A DNA stretch of 64,000 bases from Proteobacteria bacterium HN_bin10 (GTDB lineage Bacteria > Pseudomonadota > Alphaproteobacteria > Caulobacterales > Aquidulcibacteraceae), in contig LWDN01000022.1 in the NCBI GenBank assembly GCA_002083515.1, positions 21,054-85,053 on the forward strand, written 5' to 3'. Position 1 is the stretch's first letter. Every line of letters begins with the position of its first letter. A model generated the notes under the pieces. The model worked only from the letters and a program-made list of their open reading frames with translations. It made no database searches and had not been told where the DNA came from. Both the position numbers and the translations under genes were made by a program. Shown here piece by piece: positions 8,912 through 17,310 of the stretch.

Positions 8912-10347
8912 GCGGCAAGCGTCATGATGAGGATCGCCGCCGCGATGTTCAGTCCAAAACCGACAGCCAGCATCCGCTTCAGCGTCAGCATGCCCGACGA
9001 ATAGGCGATCGCGTTCGGCGCGGTGGCCACAGGCAGCATGAAGGCGAAGCTTGCCGCGATCGCCACGGGAAACGCCAGCTGCTGCAGCGGCGTGTCGGTG
9101 GCGCTCGCGACGGCGGCGACGACCGGCAGCATCGACGTCAGTGTCGCGACATTGCTCGCCAATTCCGAGATCAGGATCGTCGTCACCACCAGTAGCGCCG
9201 CCAGAGCGAATGCGGATACGCCGTCAAGCCCGGCAATCCACGCGCCGATCCAGGCTGCGAGGCCGGTGGCTTCCATCGCCGCCGCAAGCGAGAGCCCGCC
9301 GCCGAAGAGAATGGCGATTCCCCAGGGAATCCGCTCGGCGCGCTTCCAATCCAGCAATCGTTCGCCATTGCCCCGGCCGGATGGGACGAAAAACAAAAGC
9401 AGCGCGCCGAAGATGGCGATGCCGGTGTCGGTGAGCGGGGCGAGACCCGGCAGCTTCACAAGTTCGGTGCGCGTCATCCAGGCAAGCGCAACAAGTAAGA
9501 AGATCGTTCCGATGCGGGCTTCGGGGCGCGTCAGCGGGCCCAGAGCCTTGAGTGCGTCTCTAACGACCCCACCGATCGCCTCGTAACGCGCGCGCCCCCG
9601 GCCGAAGAGCGGCCAGCACAACAAGAGCCAGGCGATCGGGAGCATGAGCAGCATGATCGGGATGGCGCTGGCCATCCAGTCGACGAAGGCGATGGGCTGA
9701 TCGGCGCGTTCGAAGAAGGCGATGGCGATCAGATTCGTGGGTGAGCCGACCGGCGTGCCGATGCCGCCGATAGTGGCGGCGTGAGCGACGCCGAGCGTAA
9801 GGGCGCCGCCCAAAGCGAGATCGGCTTTGTCGCCGCCGGACATGGCCCGCGCCGCGCCGATAGCGATGGGCGCCAGCATCAAGGTGGTCGCTGTGTTTGA
9901 GATCCACATCGAGATCAGCATCGAGGCGATCATGAAGGCGCCGACCAACGCTATGGGCCGTCCGCCGGCGACCGAAGCGATGGAGAGCGCTATGCGCTCA
10001 TGCAGGCGCCAGCGTTCGACGCACGCCGCCAGCATGAAGCCGCCAATGAAAAGGAAGACGATCGGGTCGGCGTAGGGCGCGGCGGCGTCTTTCATGCTGG
10101 CCGCGCCGATAAGCGGCAGTGCGACCAGAGGGATGAGTGCGGTGGCGGAGATCGGAATCGCTTCGGTGACCCACCAGGTCACCATCAGCACGGCAAGCGA
10201 TACGACCGCCCACGCTTCCGGGGACAAGCCACTAGGCGGCGCCAGCGCCTGCAGCCCGAGCGCCAAGGCCGGTCCCAGAATGAGCCCAACCCAGCGCCCA
10301 GCGCGCCCAAAGCCCGTCTCCTCCCCGGCGATGGCTTCGTCGGTCAT
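8908..10347 (-). CDS. SLC13/DASS-family sodium:anion symporter
   Basis: A 479-residue membrane protein with about 11-12 hydrophobic segments. It contains the DASS hallmarks: WWVTEAIPISATALIP near the N-terminus, SNTATTLMLAPIA, and GIGTPVGSPTNLIA, matching the SNT-type hairpin motifs that bind Na+ and carboxylate or sulfate. The likely role is uptake of dicarboxylates or sulfate across the inner membrane. ATG 10347 is preferred over a GTG four codons upstream because a G-rich Shine-Dalgarno lies just before it. It ends convergently with gshB with a 4-base overlap. Confidence 0.9.
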   Translation of the reverse strand: MTDEAIAGEETGFGRAGRWVGLILGPALALGLQALAPPSGLSPEAWAVVSLAVLMVTWWVTEAIPISATALIPLVALPLIGAASMKDAAAPYADPIVFLFIGGFMLAACVERWRLHERIALSIASVAGGRPIALVGAFMIASMLISMWISNTATTLMLAPIAIGAARAMSGGDKADLALGGALTLGVAHAATIGGIGTPVGSPTNLIAIAFFERADQPIAFVDWMASAIPIMLLMLPIAWLLLCWPLFGRGRARYEAIGGVVRDALKALGPLTRPEARIGTIFLLVALAWMTRTELVKLPGLAPLTDTGIAIFGALLLFFVPSGRGNGERLLDWKRAERIPWGIAILFGGGLSLAAAMEATGLAAWIGAWIAGLDGVSAFALAALLVVTTILISELASNVATLTSMLPVVAAVASATDTPLQQLAFPVAIAASFAFMLPVATAPNAIAYSSGMLTLKRMLAVGFGLNIAAAILIMTLAA

Positions 10348-10413
10348 GCGCGCCCCCACGCCGGATTTGACACCGGCTTTGCCGCCTCATACCTGACGGC
10401 CTCGCCTTTGGAA

Positions 10414-10500
10414 GCCCCAGTGGCGGAATCGGTAGACGCAGCAGACTCAAAATCTGCCGCAGGCAACTGCGTGCCCGTTCGAGTCGGGCCTGGGGCACCA
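10414..10500 (+). tRNA. tRNA-Leu (anticodon CAA)
   Basis: An 87-base gene with a 7-bp acceptor stem (GCCCCAG with CTGGGGC), a long variable arm as expected for leucine, and anticodon arm GCAGA-CTCAAAA-TCTGC giving CAA. The T arm contains the usual GTTCGAGTC. The 3' CCA is encoded. It reads UUG codons. Confidence 0.97.
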
Positions 10501-10501
10501 T

Positions 10502-10557
10502 CCTTCGCTCGCAAAGCGAGGGTAGGATGTCCTCCGAAGCCTTGGCGAAGGAGGACT
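10502..10557. repeat. two small palindromes just 3' of tRNA-Leu(CAA)
   Basis: Directly after the tRNA are two hairpin-forming stretches, CTTCGCTCGCAAAGCGAGG-like (10502-10522) and TCCTCC...GGAGGA (about 10530-10556). Neither is followed by a T run, so a classical terminator is not proved. Short palindromes of this sort are common in alphaproteobacterial intergenic DNA. Nothing else was seen between here and exoD at 10676. Confidence 0.45.
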
Positions 10558-10675
10558 GCGTCTCCCACCCCGCGAGCTTCGGATGGCTTACGCCGAGCGT
10601 TGTTCACCATTCGAAAGCAGTTGGCGACGCTGAGCCGATGACGGCTTGGCGTGAACGGTGCTAGTCGCTGCCCGC

Positions 10676-11326
10676 ATGGACACCATCAGCGACCAACCAA
10701 GCCGGTCTTTCATCACAGTCCTCGAGGACATAAACGCGGCAGCTGGCGATGAGGGCATGGGGGTCGACGCCATCGTTGATCGGCTGGACGAGCGCGCGTT
10801 TGGCCTGCTGATCCTGCTGCTGGCCATACCGTGCCTCGTACCGGGTTTGCCCGGCGCTCAGATCATCGCCATCCCGATCTTTCTACTGGCGATACAACTG
10901 ACGATCGGGCGGCGCGAGCCGTGGCTGCCGGGCTGGTTTCTGCGCGTGCGCGTCCGCAAGAGTTGGCTCTCGGCATTGGCGCAGTTTTCGGCGAAGCGCT
11001 TGCGCTGGACCGAGCGCTTGGCGCGTCCCCGGCTGCGCTTTCTCGCCACCGGCGTCGGCGAACGGTTCGTTGCGCTGTTCATGGCGTTGGCGGCGGTCAC
11101 GATCATGTTGCCGATTACGAACACGATCCCGTCTCTCGCGATCACTCTGATGGCTCTTGGCGTTATCCAGCGTGACGGCGCCTTCACGGCGGCCGGCGCC
11201 CTGATGGCGGCCGCCTGGATTGGCCTGTTGGGCGCTCTCATTTTGGGCCTGTTCCTGGGCGCGGGGTTTGCCGTCGAGCTCGTGCGCGACGCTGCCCCAT
11301 GGGTGTTGGACTGGTTCGGCGGCTAG
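10676..11326 (+). CDS. ExoD-family exopolysaccharide synthesis membrane protein
   Basis: A 216-residue inner-membrane protein of the ExoD type: a short cytosolic N-terminal helix region (LEDINAAAGDEGMGVDAIVDRL) followed by the family motif LLLAIPCLVPGLPG and about four hydrophobic segments (LLILLLAIPCL, ALFMALAAVTIMLPI, SLAITLMALG, AAAWIGLLGALILG). Known members are linked to exopolysaccharide production and alkaline or host adaptation in rhizobia; the molecular function is unsettled. ATG 10676 is chosen over an upstream in-frame start because it begins MDTISDQPSRSF, typical of the family. Confidence 0.85.
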   Translation: MDTISDQPSRSFITVLEDINAAAGDEGMGVDAIVDRLDERAFGLLILLLAIPCLVPGLPGAQIIAIPIFLLAIQLTIGRREPWLPGWFLRVRVRKSWLSALAQFSAKRLRWTERLARPRLRFLATGVGERFVALFMALAAVTIMLPITNTIPSLAITLMALGVIQRDGAFTAAGALMAAAWIGLLGALILGLFLGAGFAVELVRDAAPWVLDWFGG

Positions 11327-11391
11327 GCGTGCGGCTCAGCGCCGCGAACACTCTGATTGGAGCGCCTCCGGCTTTGCCCTAGAATGCCTGC

Positions 11392-11889
11392 ATGATCGCC
11401 CGCGTTCGAAGCCTTTGGCCTCTCCTCACGCTCATCGCTTCCGGCGCAATGTTGGCTGCGGCGATTTTCTACTTTCAAGAGTATCTCGGCCTGCAGCCAT
11501 GCCCGCTCTGCATGCAGCAACGCTACTGGCATTGGGCGGTGGTTGTCGTGTCGGCCCTGGCCTTCGTGGTTACCCGGCTCCAGCCGAAATGGACCAATTG
11601 GGCGATCGTGATCATCGGCTTGGTGCTGTTGGGCAGCGCCGCCATGGGCGCCTACCACGTGGCCGTCGAACAGAAGTGGGTTGTGGCCCAGTGCGACGCC
11701 GGCGGCGCGGTCGATCCTAGTCAGCTTGTTCTCGGCAATCTGCCCGACGGCGAGCTGCGTCCGCCCCGTTGCGACGAGATCGTTTGGTCGCTGTTTGGAA
11801 TTTCGATGGCGGGCTACAACGCCATCGTCTCGCTCTTGCTGGCGCTGGCGAGTTTTTGGGTGGCGCTCTCGGGGCGGCGCGCACAATGA
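11392..11889 (+). CDS. dsbB: DsbB-family disulfide bond formation protein
   Basis: A 165-residue inner-membrane protein with four predicted helices. It has the quinone-coupled CPLC motif just after the first helix (LQPCPLCMQQRY) and a second periplasmic cysteine pair in VAQCDA and PPRCDEI, the arrangement that reoxidises DsbA and passes electrons to ubiquinone. The neighbour coq7, which makes ubiquinone, overlaps it by 4 bases (ATGA), so the pair is translationally coupled. No dsbA was seen in the window. Confidence 0.92.
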   Translation: MIARVRSLWPLLTLIASGAMLAAAIFYFQEYLGLQPCPLCMQQRYWHWAVVVVSALAFVVTRLQPKWTNWAIVIIGLVLLGSAAMGAYHVAVEQKWVVAQCDAGGAVDPSQLVLGNLPDGELRPPRCDEIVWSLFGISMAGYNAIVSLLLALASFWVALSGRRAQ

Positions 11890-12440
11890 CCCGTCCGCCG
11901 ATGCCAGGTGAGAACGTAACGGCGCGCCGTCTCGAAGAGATGATCCGGGTGGATCACGCCGGCGAATACGGCGCCGTGCAGATCTATCGCGGCCAGCGCG
12001 CGGTGTTCGATCGCATCGAGGGCAAGGCGCATGCGGCGCGGCTGATCGCCGACATGGAGGCGGGCGAGCAGGAACATTTGAAGACGTTCGATCGTTTGAT
12101 CGCCGAACGGCGCGTGCGGCCGACCCTGATGGCCCCGCTTTGGCGTGTCGCGGGTTTTGGCCTGGGCGCGGCGACGGCGCTGATGGGCGAGCGGGCGGCG
12201 CACGCCTGCACGGAAGCAGTCGAAGACGTGATCGAAGAGCATTACGGCCGCCAGAGTGCTGAACTGGACGGCGTCGATGCCGAACTGAAATACGTGGTCG
12301 ACAAGTTCCGCGTCGACGAAGTAGCGCACAAGGAAACCGCCATCGATCAAGGCGCGCGCAATGCGCCCGGCTATCCTCTGCTCTCGGCGGTGATCAAGCT
12401 CGGTTGCCGCGCGGCGATTCGGATTTCGGAGAAGATATGA
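11886..12440 (+). CDS. coq7: demethoxyubiquinone hydroxylase (COQ7/CAT5 family)
   Basis: The 184-residue protein is a ferritin-like di-iron protein with the COQ7 ligands: E in RVDHAGEYGA, ExEH in EAGEQEHLKTF, E in CTEAVEDVIEEHY, and ExxH in VDEVAHKET. It hydroxylates the C6 position of the ubiquinone ring in aerobic ubiquinone synthesis. The ATG overlaps the dsbB stop. Together with ubiG (17456) it shows an aerobic ubiquinone pathway. Bacteria with Coq7 often lack UbiF; that cannot be tested here. Confidence 0.95.
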   Translation: MTRPPMPGENVTARRLEEMIRVDHAGEYGAVQIYRGQRAVFDRIEGKAHAARLIADMEAGEQEHLKTFDRLIAERRVRPTLMAPLWRVAGFGLGAATALMGERAAHACTEAVEDVIEEHYGRQSAELDGVDAELKYVVDKFRVDEVAHKETAIDQGARNAPGYPLLSAVIKLGCRAAIRISEKI

Positions 12441-12499
12441 GAATTTCGGGCCCGTTTCAGGATTTGCCCTGCTAAGCGGGCCTAGGCTATCTTGTCGGC

Positions 12500-12727
12500 A
12501 TGGACCAGTTTCCCCGCATCACCCACGCGCCCGACATGATGGGCGGCAAGGCCTGCATCCGCGGTATGCGCGTGACGGTTGCGATGATCGTCGGGCAGAT
12601 CGCGGCGGGTCGGACAGCGGACGATCTGCTGCGCGACTACCCTTATCTCGAACGGGCCGATATTGATGAGGCTCTGCGCTATGCGGCGTGGTTGGCTGAG
12701 GAGCGAGAACTCGCCGCGGCGCCGTGA
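12500..12727 (+). CDS. DUF433 antitoxin-like protein
   Basis: A 75-residue protein matching the DUF433 pattern: GGKACIRGMRVTVAMIVGQIAAG, then DDLLRDYPYLERADIDEALRYAA. DUF433 proteins carry a winged or HTH-like fold and are typically paired with DUF5615 PIN-like proteins. Here the stop overlaps the next start by 4 bases (GTGA), which fits a coupled antitoxin-first operon. It could autoregulate by binding DNA; this is inferred from analogy. Confidence 0.88.
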   Translation: MDQFPRITHAPDMMGGKACIRGMRVTVAMIVGQIAAGRTADDLLRDYPYLERADIDEALRYAAWLAEERELAAAP

Positions 12728-13089
12728 AGTTCGTCATTGACATGAACCTCTCGCCACGTTGGGCGGCGTTTCTCCGTCAGGCTGGATTTGAGGCCAGTCA
12801 TTGGTCGGAGATCGGCGCAGCGGCGGCGCCGGACGGCGAAGTGCTGGCGCATGCGCGTGCGAACGGGCTGGTGCTGGTCACGCACGATCTCGATTTCAGC
12901 GCCATCCTCGCAGCGAGCGGCGGCATAGCGCCCAGCGTCGTGCAAATTCGTGGCGCCGATCTTGAACCGGATACGCTCGGCCAGAGGCTGGTCGCTGCGT
13001 TGCGGAAGGCTGAGGATGCGTTCGCGTCCGGCGCCGTTCTGAGCATCGACGTCAAGCGCGCCCGGCTGCGCGCACTGCCATTGCGTTGA
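12724..13089 (+). CDS. DUF5615 PIN-like toxin candidate
   Basis: A 121-residue protein that starts at GTG 12724 inside the stop of the DUF433 gene. It has the DUF5615 (Mut7-C/PIN-like) layout: FVIDMNLSPRWAAFL with an acidic residue near the N-terminus, then VLVTHDLDFSAILA, whose Asp pair would be metal-binding in a PIN-type nuclease. The family is proposed to be an RNase toxin. Activity is not shown by sequence alone. Confidence 0.85.
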   Translation: MKFVIDMNLSPRWAAFLRQAGFEASHWSEIGAAAAPDGEVLAHARANGLVLVTHDLDFSAILAASGGIAPSVVQIRGADLEPDTLGQRLVAALRKAEDAFASGAVLSIDVKRARLRALPLR

Positions 13090-13099
13090 GGGATTGGCG

Positions 13100-13705
13100 A
13101 TGGTCGTAGTGCGGGAGGCGCGCGCCAGCGAACTCGACACGGCGTCAGCGGTGCTTACAGACGCGTTTGTGGATGAAGCAGGCCTAAATTATTGGCTCCG
13201 GCAAGGCGCCGCCAAGACGGAGGCTCGCCGAAAATTCTTCGACGCGGTGGTTCGCACCATGCTGCATCCAAGACGTGACGTCTGGGTTGCAGAGGCTGAT
13301 GGCGTGATTTCCGGCGCCGCAATCTGGCTCGGGCCCGGGTTGAAGGCCTTCGATTTCCCCTGGTGGCGCGAGCTTTTCTACACGCCGCTTTTCCTCTCGA
13401 TTGCCGGTATGGCGGGCTTGGCGCGGGCGAAGGAGTTGGGGGCGCGGCTTGACGCGTGCCATCCGGCCGCGCCGCACGCGCATCTTCAGTTCCTGGGCGT
13501 TTCAGGCGCTGTGCAGGGACAAGGCGTGGGCTCGACGATGCTGAAGACCATGCTGGCGCCGCTCGATGCGGCCGGAATGGCGGCCTATCTGGAAGCCTCG
13601 ACCGAGCGAAACGTGGCGCTCTATGCGCGCCATGGTTTCGAGGTGACGGACGAATTCGATCTGCCGGGCCTGCGCTTCTGGTGCATGACACGGCTGCCGC
13701 GTTAG
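13100..13705 (+). CDS. GNAT-family N-acetyltransferase
   Basis: A 201-residue protein with the GNAT core in its C-terminal half: HLQFLGVSGAVQGQGVGSTML (acetyl-CoA pyrophosphate loop in the Q-x-x-G-x-G style), AYLEASTERNVALYARHGFEV, and an N-terminal VREARASELD strand-helix. The substrate is unknown. The start is set at ATG 13100 rather than TTG 13094. It lies 10 bases after the toxin-like gene and may share its transcript without a functional link. Confidence 0.88.
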   Translation: MVVVREARASELDTASAVLTDAFVDEAGLNYWLRQGAAKTEARRKFFDAVVRTMLHPRRDVWVAEADGVISGAAIWLGPGLKAFDFPWWRELFYTPLFLSIAGMAGLARAKELGARLDACHPAAPHAHLQFLGVSGAVQGQGVGSTMLKTMLAPLDAAGMAAYLEASTERNVALYARHGFEVTDEFDLPGLRFWCMTRLPR

Positions 13706-13743
13706 CCGCGATCAAGATGGACCGCTGCGCAGCGCTCGACGGT

Positions 13744-14061
13744 TTAGAACTCGGCGGCGTTAAGACCGAAACGACGACCAACAGCCGCGATTTTGGGAAT
13801 GAGTTCAAGTCTCGTGGATAGGGGCGAGTTTACCACAGCACATCTGGAACGGGATTCGACCGTGAACATGCGCCCCTCGTCGTCGGCGCCAAATTGTTCA
13901 TCCAGAGCGCGGCAAAAGCCGTCAATATCCGCGTCGCCAAGAGCAGGATGATCGCCGGTTGCGGCGAATTCTGAGGTGATTTGCGAGAACGTCACGCCCT
14001 TCCGCTTCGCGGCGGTGTCGTATTCGTCAGACCACTTCCATAGGAGAAGGTTCCAAGTCAT
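13744..14061 (-). CDS. hypothetical protein, 105 aa
   Basis: The product begins MTWNLLLWKWSDEYD and has an acidic segment around residues 40-60, then VVNSPLSTRLELIPKIAAVGRRFGL. No membrane segment or signal is visible. Sequences with this Trp-rich opening occur as small orphan proteins; I do not know a function. It is convergent with the GNAT gene. Codon use resembles the neighbours, so it is probably a real gene. Confidence 0.6.
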   Translation of the reverse strand: MTWNLLLWKWSDEYDTAAKRKGVTFSQITSEFAATGDHPALGDADIDGFCRALDEQFGADDEGRMFTVESRSRCAVVNSPLSTRLELIPKIAAVGRRFGLNAAEF

Positions 14062-14136
14062 GTGCCGAACTCACGGTTGAACGGCTTATGCACGAATAGC
14101 CGAAGCGAGCCAATGACCGCTCACGGCGAAGCGGAC

Positions 14137-15021
14137 TCACGATCCAGCCTTATCTCCAGCACTCCGCTCTTTCGTCCCCAGCGCATCGGCCAATCGCGCT
14201 TTCGCGCTTCCAGGTTTCAGCGGCTGCTGCTGGCTTTCGTGCGGCGACCAGCCTGTGGCGGTGAGAATTTCGAACGTGGCGCGGACGCGGCCGTCCTCAT
14301 CGGCATGCCGTTCGCGATAGATGTCGAACGTGCGCGCGAGAATGCGGCGGCTCAACGAGCGCGGGCTGCGTTCGCGCAGCGCCGAGGTTTCGCCCATGGC
14401 GCGGAGATCGGCCAGCAAACGCATGGGTTCGGCGTAGCGAACCTTAATCACGTCGCGATCCGCCGCTGGCAGCGCGAATCCGGCGCGCTGCAGCAGGCCG
14501 GCGAGGTCTTGCAGGCCAGCGAAGGGCGACACGCGCGGGCCGGCGCCGCCGGTCAGTTCGGACTCGGCCTCGATCAGCGAGAGCCGCAGCTCGTTCAAGG
14601 TGTCGCCGCCAAGTAACGAGGCGAGCAGCAGGCCGTCGGGCTTCAGCGCCAGACGCAGCTGGATCAGCGCGCCCGGCAGGTCGTTGACCCAGTGCAGCGC
14701 CAGCGGCGAGACGATCAGATCGAAGGCGCCGGGGGCGAACGGCAGGTGCTCGGGATCGATCAGATCGAGGCCGGTTTCGAGGATGGCGCCGAGGCGGTCC
14801 GAGAGGGCGGGCCGCGCCCGCACCTCCTCCGAGAATAGACCGCCGCCGCCTAGCGACAGCACGCGCTCGAAGGAGCGGGGGATGGCCTCGAGCCGATCCG
14901 CCAGATCGGCCGCCACGCGGGCATGCAGAAATGACGCCTCGCGAAACGTCGGTCGCGCTCGGCGCTTGCGTTGTCGTACAAGACGTGGCTCGAATGGACC
15001 CAGACTGGCGGGATCGCTCAT
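14137..15021 (-). CDS. SAM-dependent methyltransferase, NDUFAF5/BioC-like
   Basis: A 294-residue class I methyltransferase-like protein. The SAM motif I is degenerate (VLSLGGGGLFS instead of VLDxGCGTG); later FDLIVSPLALHWVNDLP and LKPDGLLLASLLGGDTL match the alphaproteobacterial relatives of mitochondrial NDUFAF5, a complex I assembly factor reported to hydroxylate an arginine. A BioC role in biotin synthesis is the alternative, but no bio genes are nearby. Its ATG shares the CATG palindrome with the start of comF on the other strand. Confidence 0.8.
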   Translation of the reverse strand: MSDPASLGPFEPRLVRQRKRRARPTFREASFLHARVAADLADRLEAIPRSFERVLSLGGGGLFSEEVRARPALSDRLGAILETGLDLIDPEHLPFAPGAFDLIVSPLALHWVNDLPGALIQLRLALKPDGLLLASLLGGDTLNELRLSLIEAESELTGGAGPRVSPFAGLQDLAGLLQRAGFALPAADRDVIKVRYAEPMRLLADLRAMGETSALRERSPRSLSRRILARTFDIYRERHADEDGRVRATFEILTATGWSPHESQQQPLKPGSAKARLADALGTKERSAGDKAGS

Positions 15022-15781
15022 GGGTTCATCCTATCGCGCGCGGGGCGCATTTCGGAAACGCGGCGTGATCTCGCGGCTGTCGGATTTGATCTGGCCGCCG
15101 CGCTCCCTGCTTTCGGATGCCATCGTGGATCGTCCCGGAGTGATCGAGGCCGAACTCTGGAGCGAGCTTCGATTCTTGGCCGAGCCCCAATGCGCCTGCT
15201 GCGGCTTCCCGCTGCCCGAGGGCGCCAATCCGGGGGATTTCTGCGGCGCCTGCTCGGCCCGCAAGCCTGCATACGCCACGGCGCGCGCGGCTTTGGCCTA
15301 TGACGACCATGCCCGGCGCCTGGTGCTCGACCTCAAGCGGGGCGGGCGCCGCGACGGGCTGCCCGTGTTCGCGAAATGGATGGCGAGCGCCGCCGCGGAT
15401 GCGCTGGCGAAGGCGGATTTCGTTGCCCCGGTCCCGATGCACTGGACCCGGCTGGCGGTGCGCAGTTTCAACCAGGCCGCCTGGCTCGCCCAAGGCCTGG
15501 CCCGCGCCGGCGGCAAGCCGTGGAAGCCGGGGGCTCTCCGGCGCGTTAAGAGACGGAAGAGTCAAGCCGGGCTCTCCGCCTCGGAACGGCGCAGGAACGT
15601 GGGCGGCGCGATCAAGGCGTGGGGCCGCCATGAGGGCAAAACGATCCTTGTGGTTGACGACGTTTTCACCACCGGAGCGACTTTGGAGGCGTGCGCCCGT
15701 GCATTGCGTAAAGCTGGGGCTGCAGAAGTGCATGCAGTGACCCTGGCGCGCGTTGTTAGGCCAATTGATATCTCTATCTGA
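15020..15781 (+). CDS. comF: ComF-family phosphoribosyltransferase-like protein
   Basis: The protein is 253 residues from ATG 15020. A zinc-finger-like region (CACCGFPLP and FCGACSA) near residues 55-80 is followed by a type I PRTase fold with the loop ILVVDDVFTTGATLEA. ComF proteins are needed for DNA uptake and transformation in several bacteria; the enzymatic reaction is not settled. The ATG used overlaps the divergent methyltransferase start. A shorter version beginning near GVISRLSDLIWPP is possible. Confidence 0.87.
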   Translation: MGSSYRARGAFRKRGVISRLSDLIWPPRSLLSDAIVDRPGVIEAELWSELRFLAEPQCACCGFPLPEGANPGDFCGACSARKPAYATARAALAYDDHARRLVLDLKRGGRRDGLPVFAKWMASAAADALAKADFVAPVPMHWTRLAVRSFNQAAWLAQGLARAGGKPWKPGALRRVKRRKSQAGLSASERRRNVGGAIKAWGRHEGKTILVVDDVFTTGATLEACARALRKAGAAEVHAVTLARVVRPIDISI

Positions 15782-15799
15782 CATGTTTCGAGTCGGATC

Positions 15800-16057
15800 A
15801 TGGCCCAGGTAACCGTCTACACCCGCGCCTTTTGCCCCTTCTGCACGCGCGCCATCGCGCTGTTGCGGCGCAAGGGGGTTGAGGTGAAGGAGATCGACGC
15901 CACTGGCTGCCCGCAGACGCGCCAAGAGATGATCCAGCGCTCGGGGCGCTGGACCTTCCCGCAGATCTTCGTTGGCGACCGCCACGTCGGCGGTTGCGAC
16001 GATCTTCATGCGCTCGATCAAAGCGGCGGCCTCGACCCGCTGTTGGCGTTGCGCTGA
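15800..16057 (+). CDS. grxC: glutaredoxin 3
   Basis: An 85-residue glutaredoxin with the dithiol active site C12-P-F-C15, the cis-proline region RWTFPQIFVG and the GGCDDLHAL glutathione-binding end. It reduces disulfides and mixed disulfides with glutathione in the cytosol and links functionally to gshB at 7973. The TGA shares one base with the ATG of the nitrilase gene (TGATG), so translation is probably coupled. Confidence 0.96.
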   Translation: MAQVTVYTRAFCPFCTRAIALLRRKGVEVKEIDATGCPQTRQEMIQRSGRWTFPQIFVGDRHVGGCDDLHALDQSGGLDPLLALR

Positions 16058-16884
16058 TGCGCAAGCTGCGTGTAGCCGCGGTGCAACTCCGTTCGGGTAT
16101 TGAGCCCGCGGCCAATCGCGAAGCGGCGATGCCATTGCTGCGCGAGGCGGCCTCGGCCGGCGCACGCTTCATCGCGACGCCCGAGTGCACCATGGTGCTT
16201 GATCGCGATAAGCCGCGCATGCTGAAGACCATTCAGTCGGCGCAAATCGAAAGCGAGATCAAGGCCTGGGGCGCTGCGGCGCAAGAGCTGGGGGTCTGGT
16301 TGTTGTTGGGCTCCGGCTCTATCGATGCCGGCGCCGGCAAAGTGTGGAACCGCTCGTTCGTGTTCGATCCGAGCGGCAGGATCGCCGCCACCTATGACAA
16401 GATCAATCTGTTCGACGTGACGCTCGGCGGCGGCGAAACCTACCGCGAGAGCGATACATTCGCCGGCGGTTCGCGGGCGGTGCTCGTCGCCGGCCCGATG
16501 GACGCCAAGATCGGTCTGACCATCTGCTACGACGTGCGCTTCGCGCCGCTCTACAGCGCGCTGGCGCGCGCGGGCGCCGAGATCATCGCCGTGCCGGCCG
16601 CGTTCACCGTGCCCACCGGCCAGGCGCATTGGGAGACGCTGTTGCGCGCGCGCGCCATCGAGACGCATTGCTACGTCATCGCTCCGGCTCAAGGCGGCAA
16701 GCACGAGGACGGGCGTTCGACCTATGGTCATTCGCTGATCATCGATCCGTGGGGCAAGGTGCTGGCCAAGCTCGATTCAGACGAGCCGGGTTACATTACG
16801 GCCGATCTCGACCTAGAAGCGGTCTCAGCAGCGCGGGCCAAAATCCCCGCGTGGCAGGGCGGGCGCGACTTCACGGGACCATGA
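16057..16884 (+). CDS. carbon-nitrogen hydrolase (Nit/deaminated-glutathione amidase type)
   Basis: The 275-residue protein has the full nitrilase-superfamily triad E43 (ATPEC), K115 (YDKINLFD) and C157 (LTICYDVRF). Close similarity to Nit1/Nit2-type enzymes (AAVQLRSG opening, IGLTICYDVRFAPLY) suggests deaminated-glutathione amidase, a metabolite-repair activity. Location directly after grxC supports a glutathione-linked role, though omega-amidase is also possible. It overlaps genes on both sides by 1 and 4 bases. Confidence 0.9.
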   Translation: MRKLRVAAVQLRSGIEPAANREAAMPLLREAASAGARFIATPECTMVLDRDKPRMLKTIQSAQIESEIKAWGAAAQELGVWLLLGSGSIDAGAGKVWNRSFVFDPSGRIAATYDKINLFDVTLGGGETYRESDTFAGGSRAVLVAGPMDAKIGLTICYDVRFAPLYSALARAGAEIIAVPAAFTVPTGQAHWETLLRARAIETHCYVIAPAQGGKHEDGRSTYGHSLIIDPWGKVLAKLDSDEPGYITADLDLEAVSAARAKIPAWQGGRDFTGP

Positions 16885-17306
16885 TCAGATACGATCTCCG
16901 GTGCGAGAACGGCGACGAGTTCGAGGCCTGGTTCGGCTCGATCGCCGATTACGACAAGCAGGCGGACGCCGGCTTGGTCGAATGTCCGCATTGCGGTTCG
17001 AAGCACGTGACCAAAGCGCCGATGGCGCCAGCGGTACAAACGGCCCGCTCAAAGGAAGCCAAGAAGGAACGCGCCGTCGCCATGGCGATGGCGGCCAAGG
17101 TGCGCGAACACATCAAGGACAATTTCGATTATGTCGGCGACAAGTTCGCCGATGAAGCGCGCAAGATGCATTCGGGCGAGAGCGAAGAGCGCGCAATCTG
17201 GGGCGAAGCCACACCGGAGGAGGCGCGTGAACTGGCGGAAGAAGGCATCCCCGCTGCGCCGCTGCCGCCTGAACTCGCGCCTGTGCAGTCGAAGAAGTTG
17301 AACTGA
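16881..17306 (+). CDS. DUF1178 family protein
   Basis: A 141-residue protein starting MIRYDLRCENGDEFEAWFGS with the zinc-ribbon-like CPHCGSKHV and an earlier cysteine, and the conserved ERAIWGEATPEEARELAEEGIP near the C-terminus. This is the DUF1178 pattern seen across alphaproteobacteria, usually beside grxC and a nitrilase gene as here. The function is unknown; a metal-binding regulatory or rubredoxin-like role is possible. The start overlaps the previous stop (ATGA). Confidence 0.9.
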   Translation: MIRYDLRCENGDEFEAWFGSIADYDKQADAGLVECPHCGSKHVTKAPMAPAVQTARSKEAKKERAVAMAMAAKVREHIKDNFDYVGDKFADEARKMHSGESEERAIWGEATPEEARELAEEGIPAAPLPPELAPVQSKKLN

Positions 17307-17310
17307 AATC

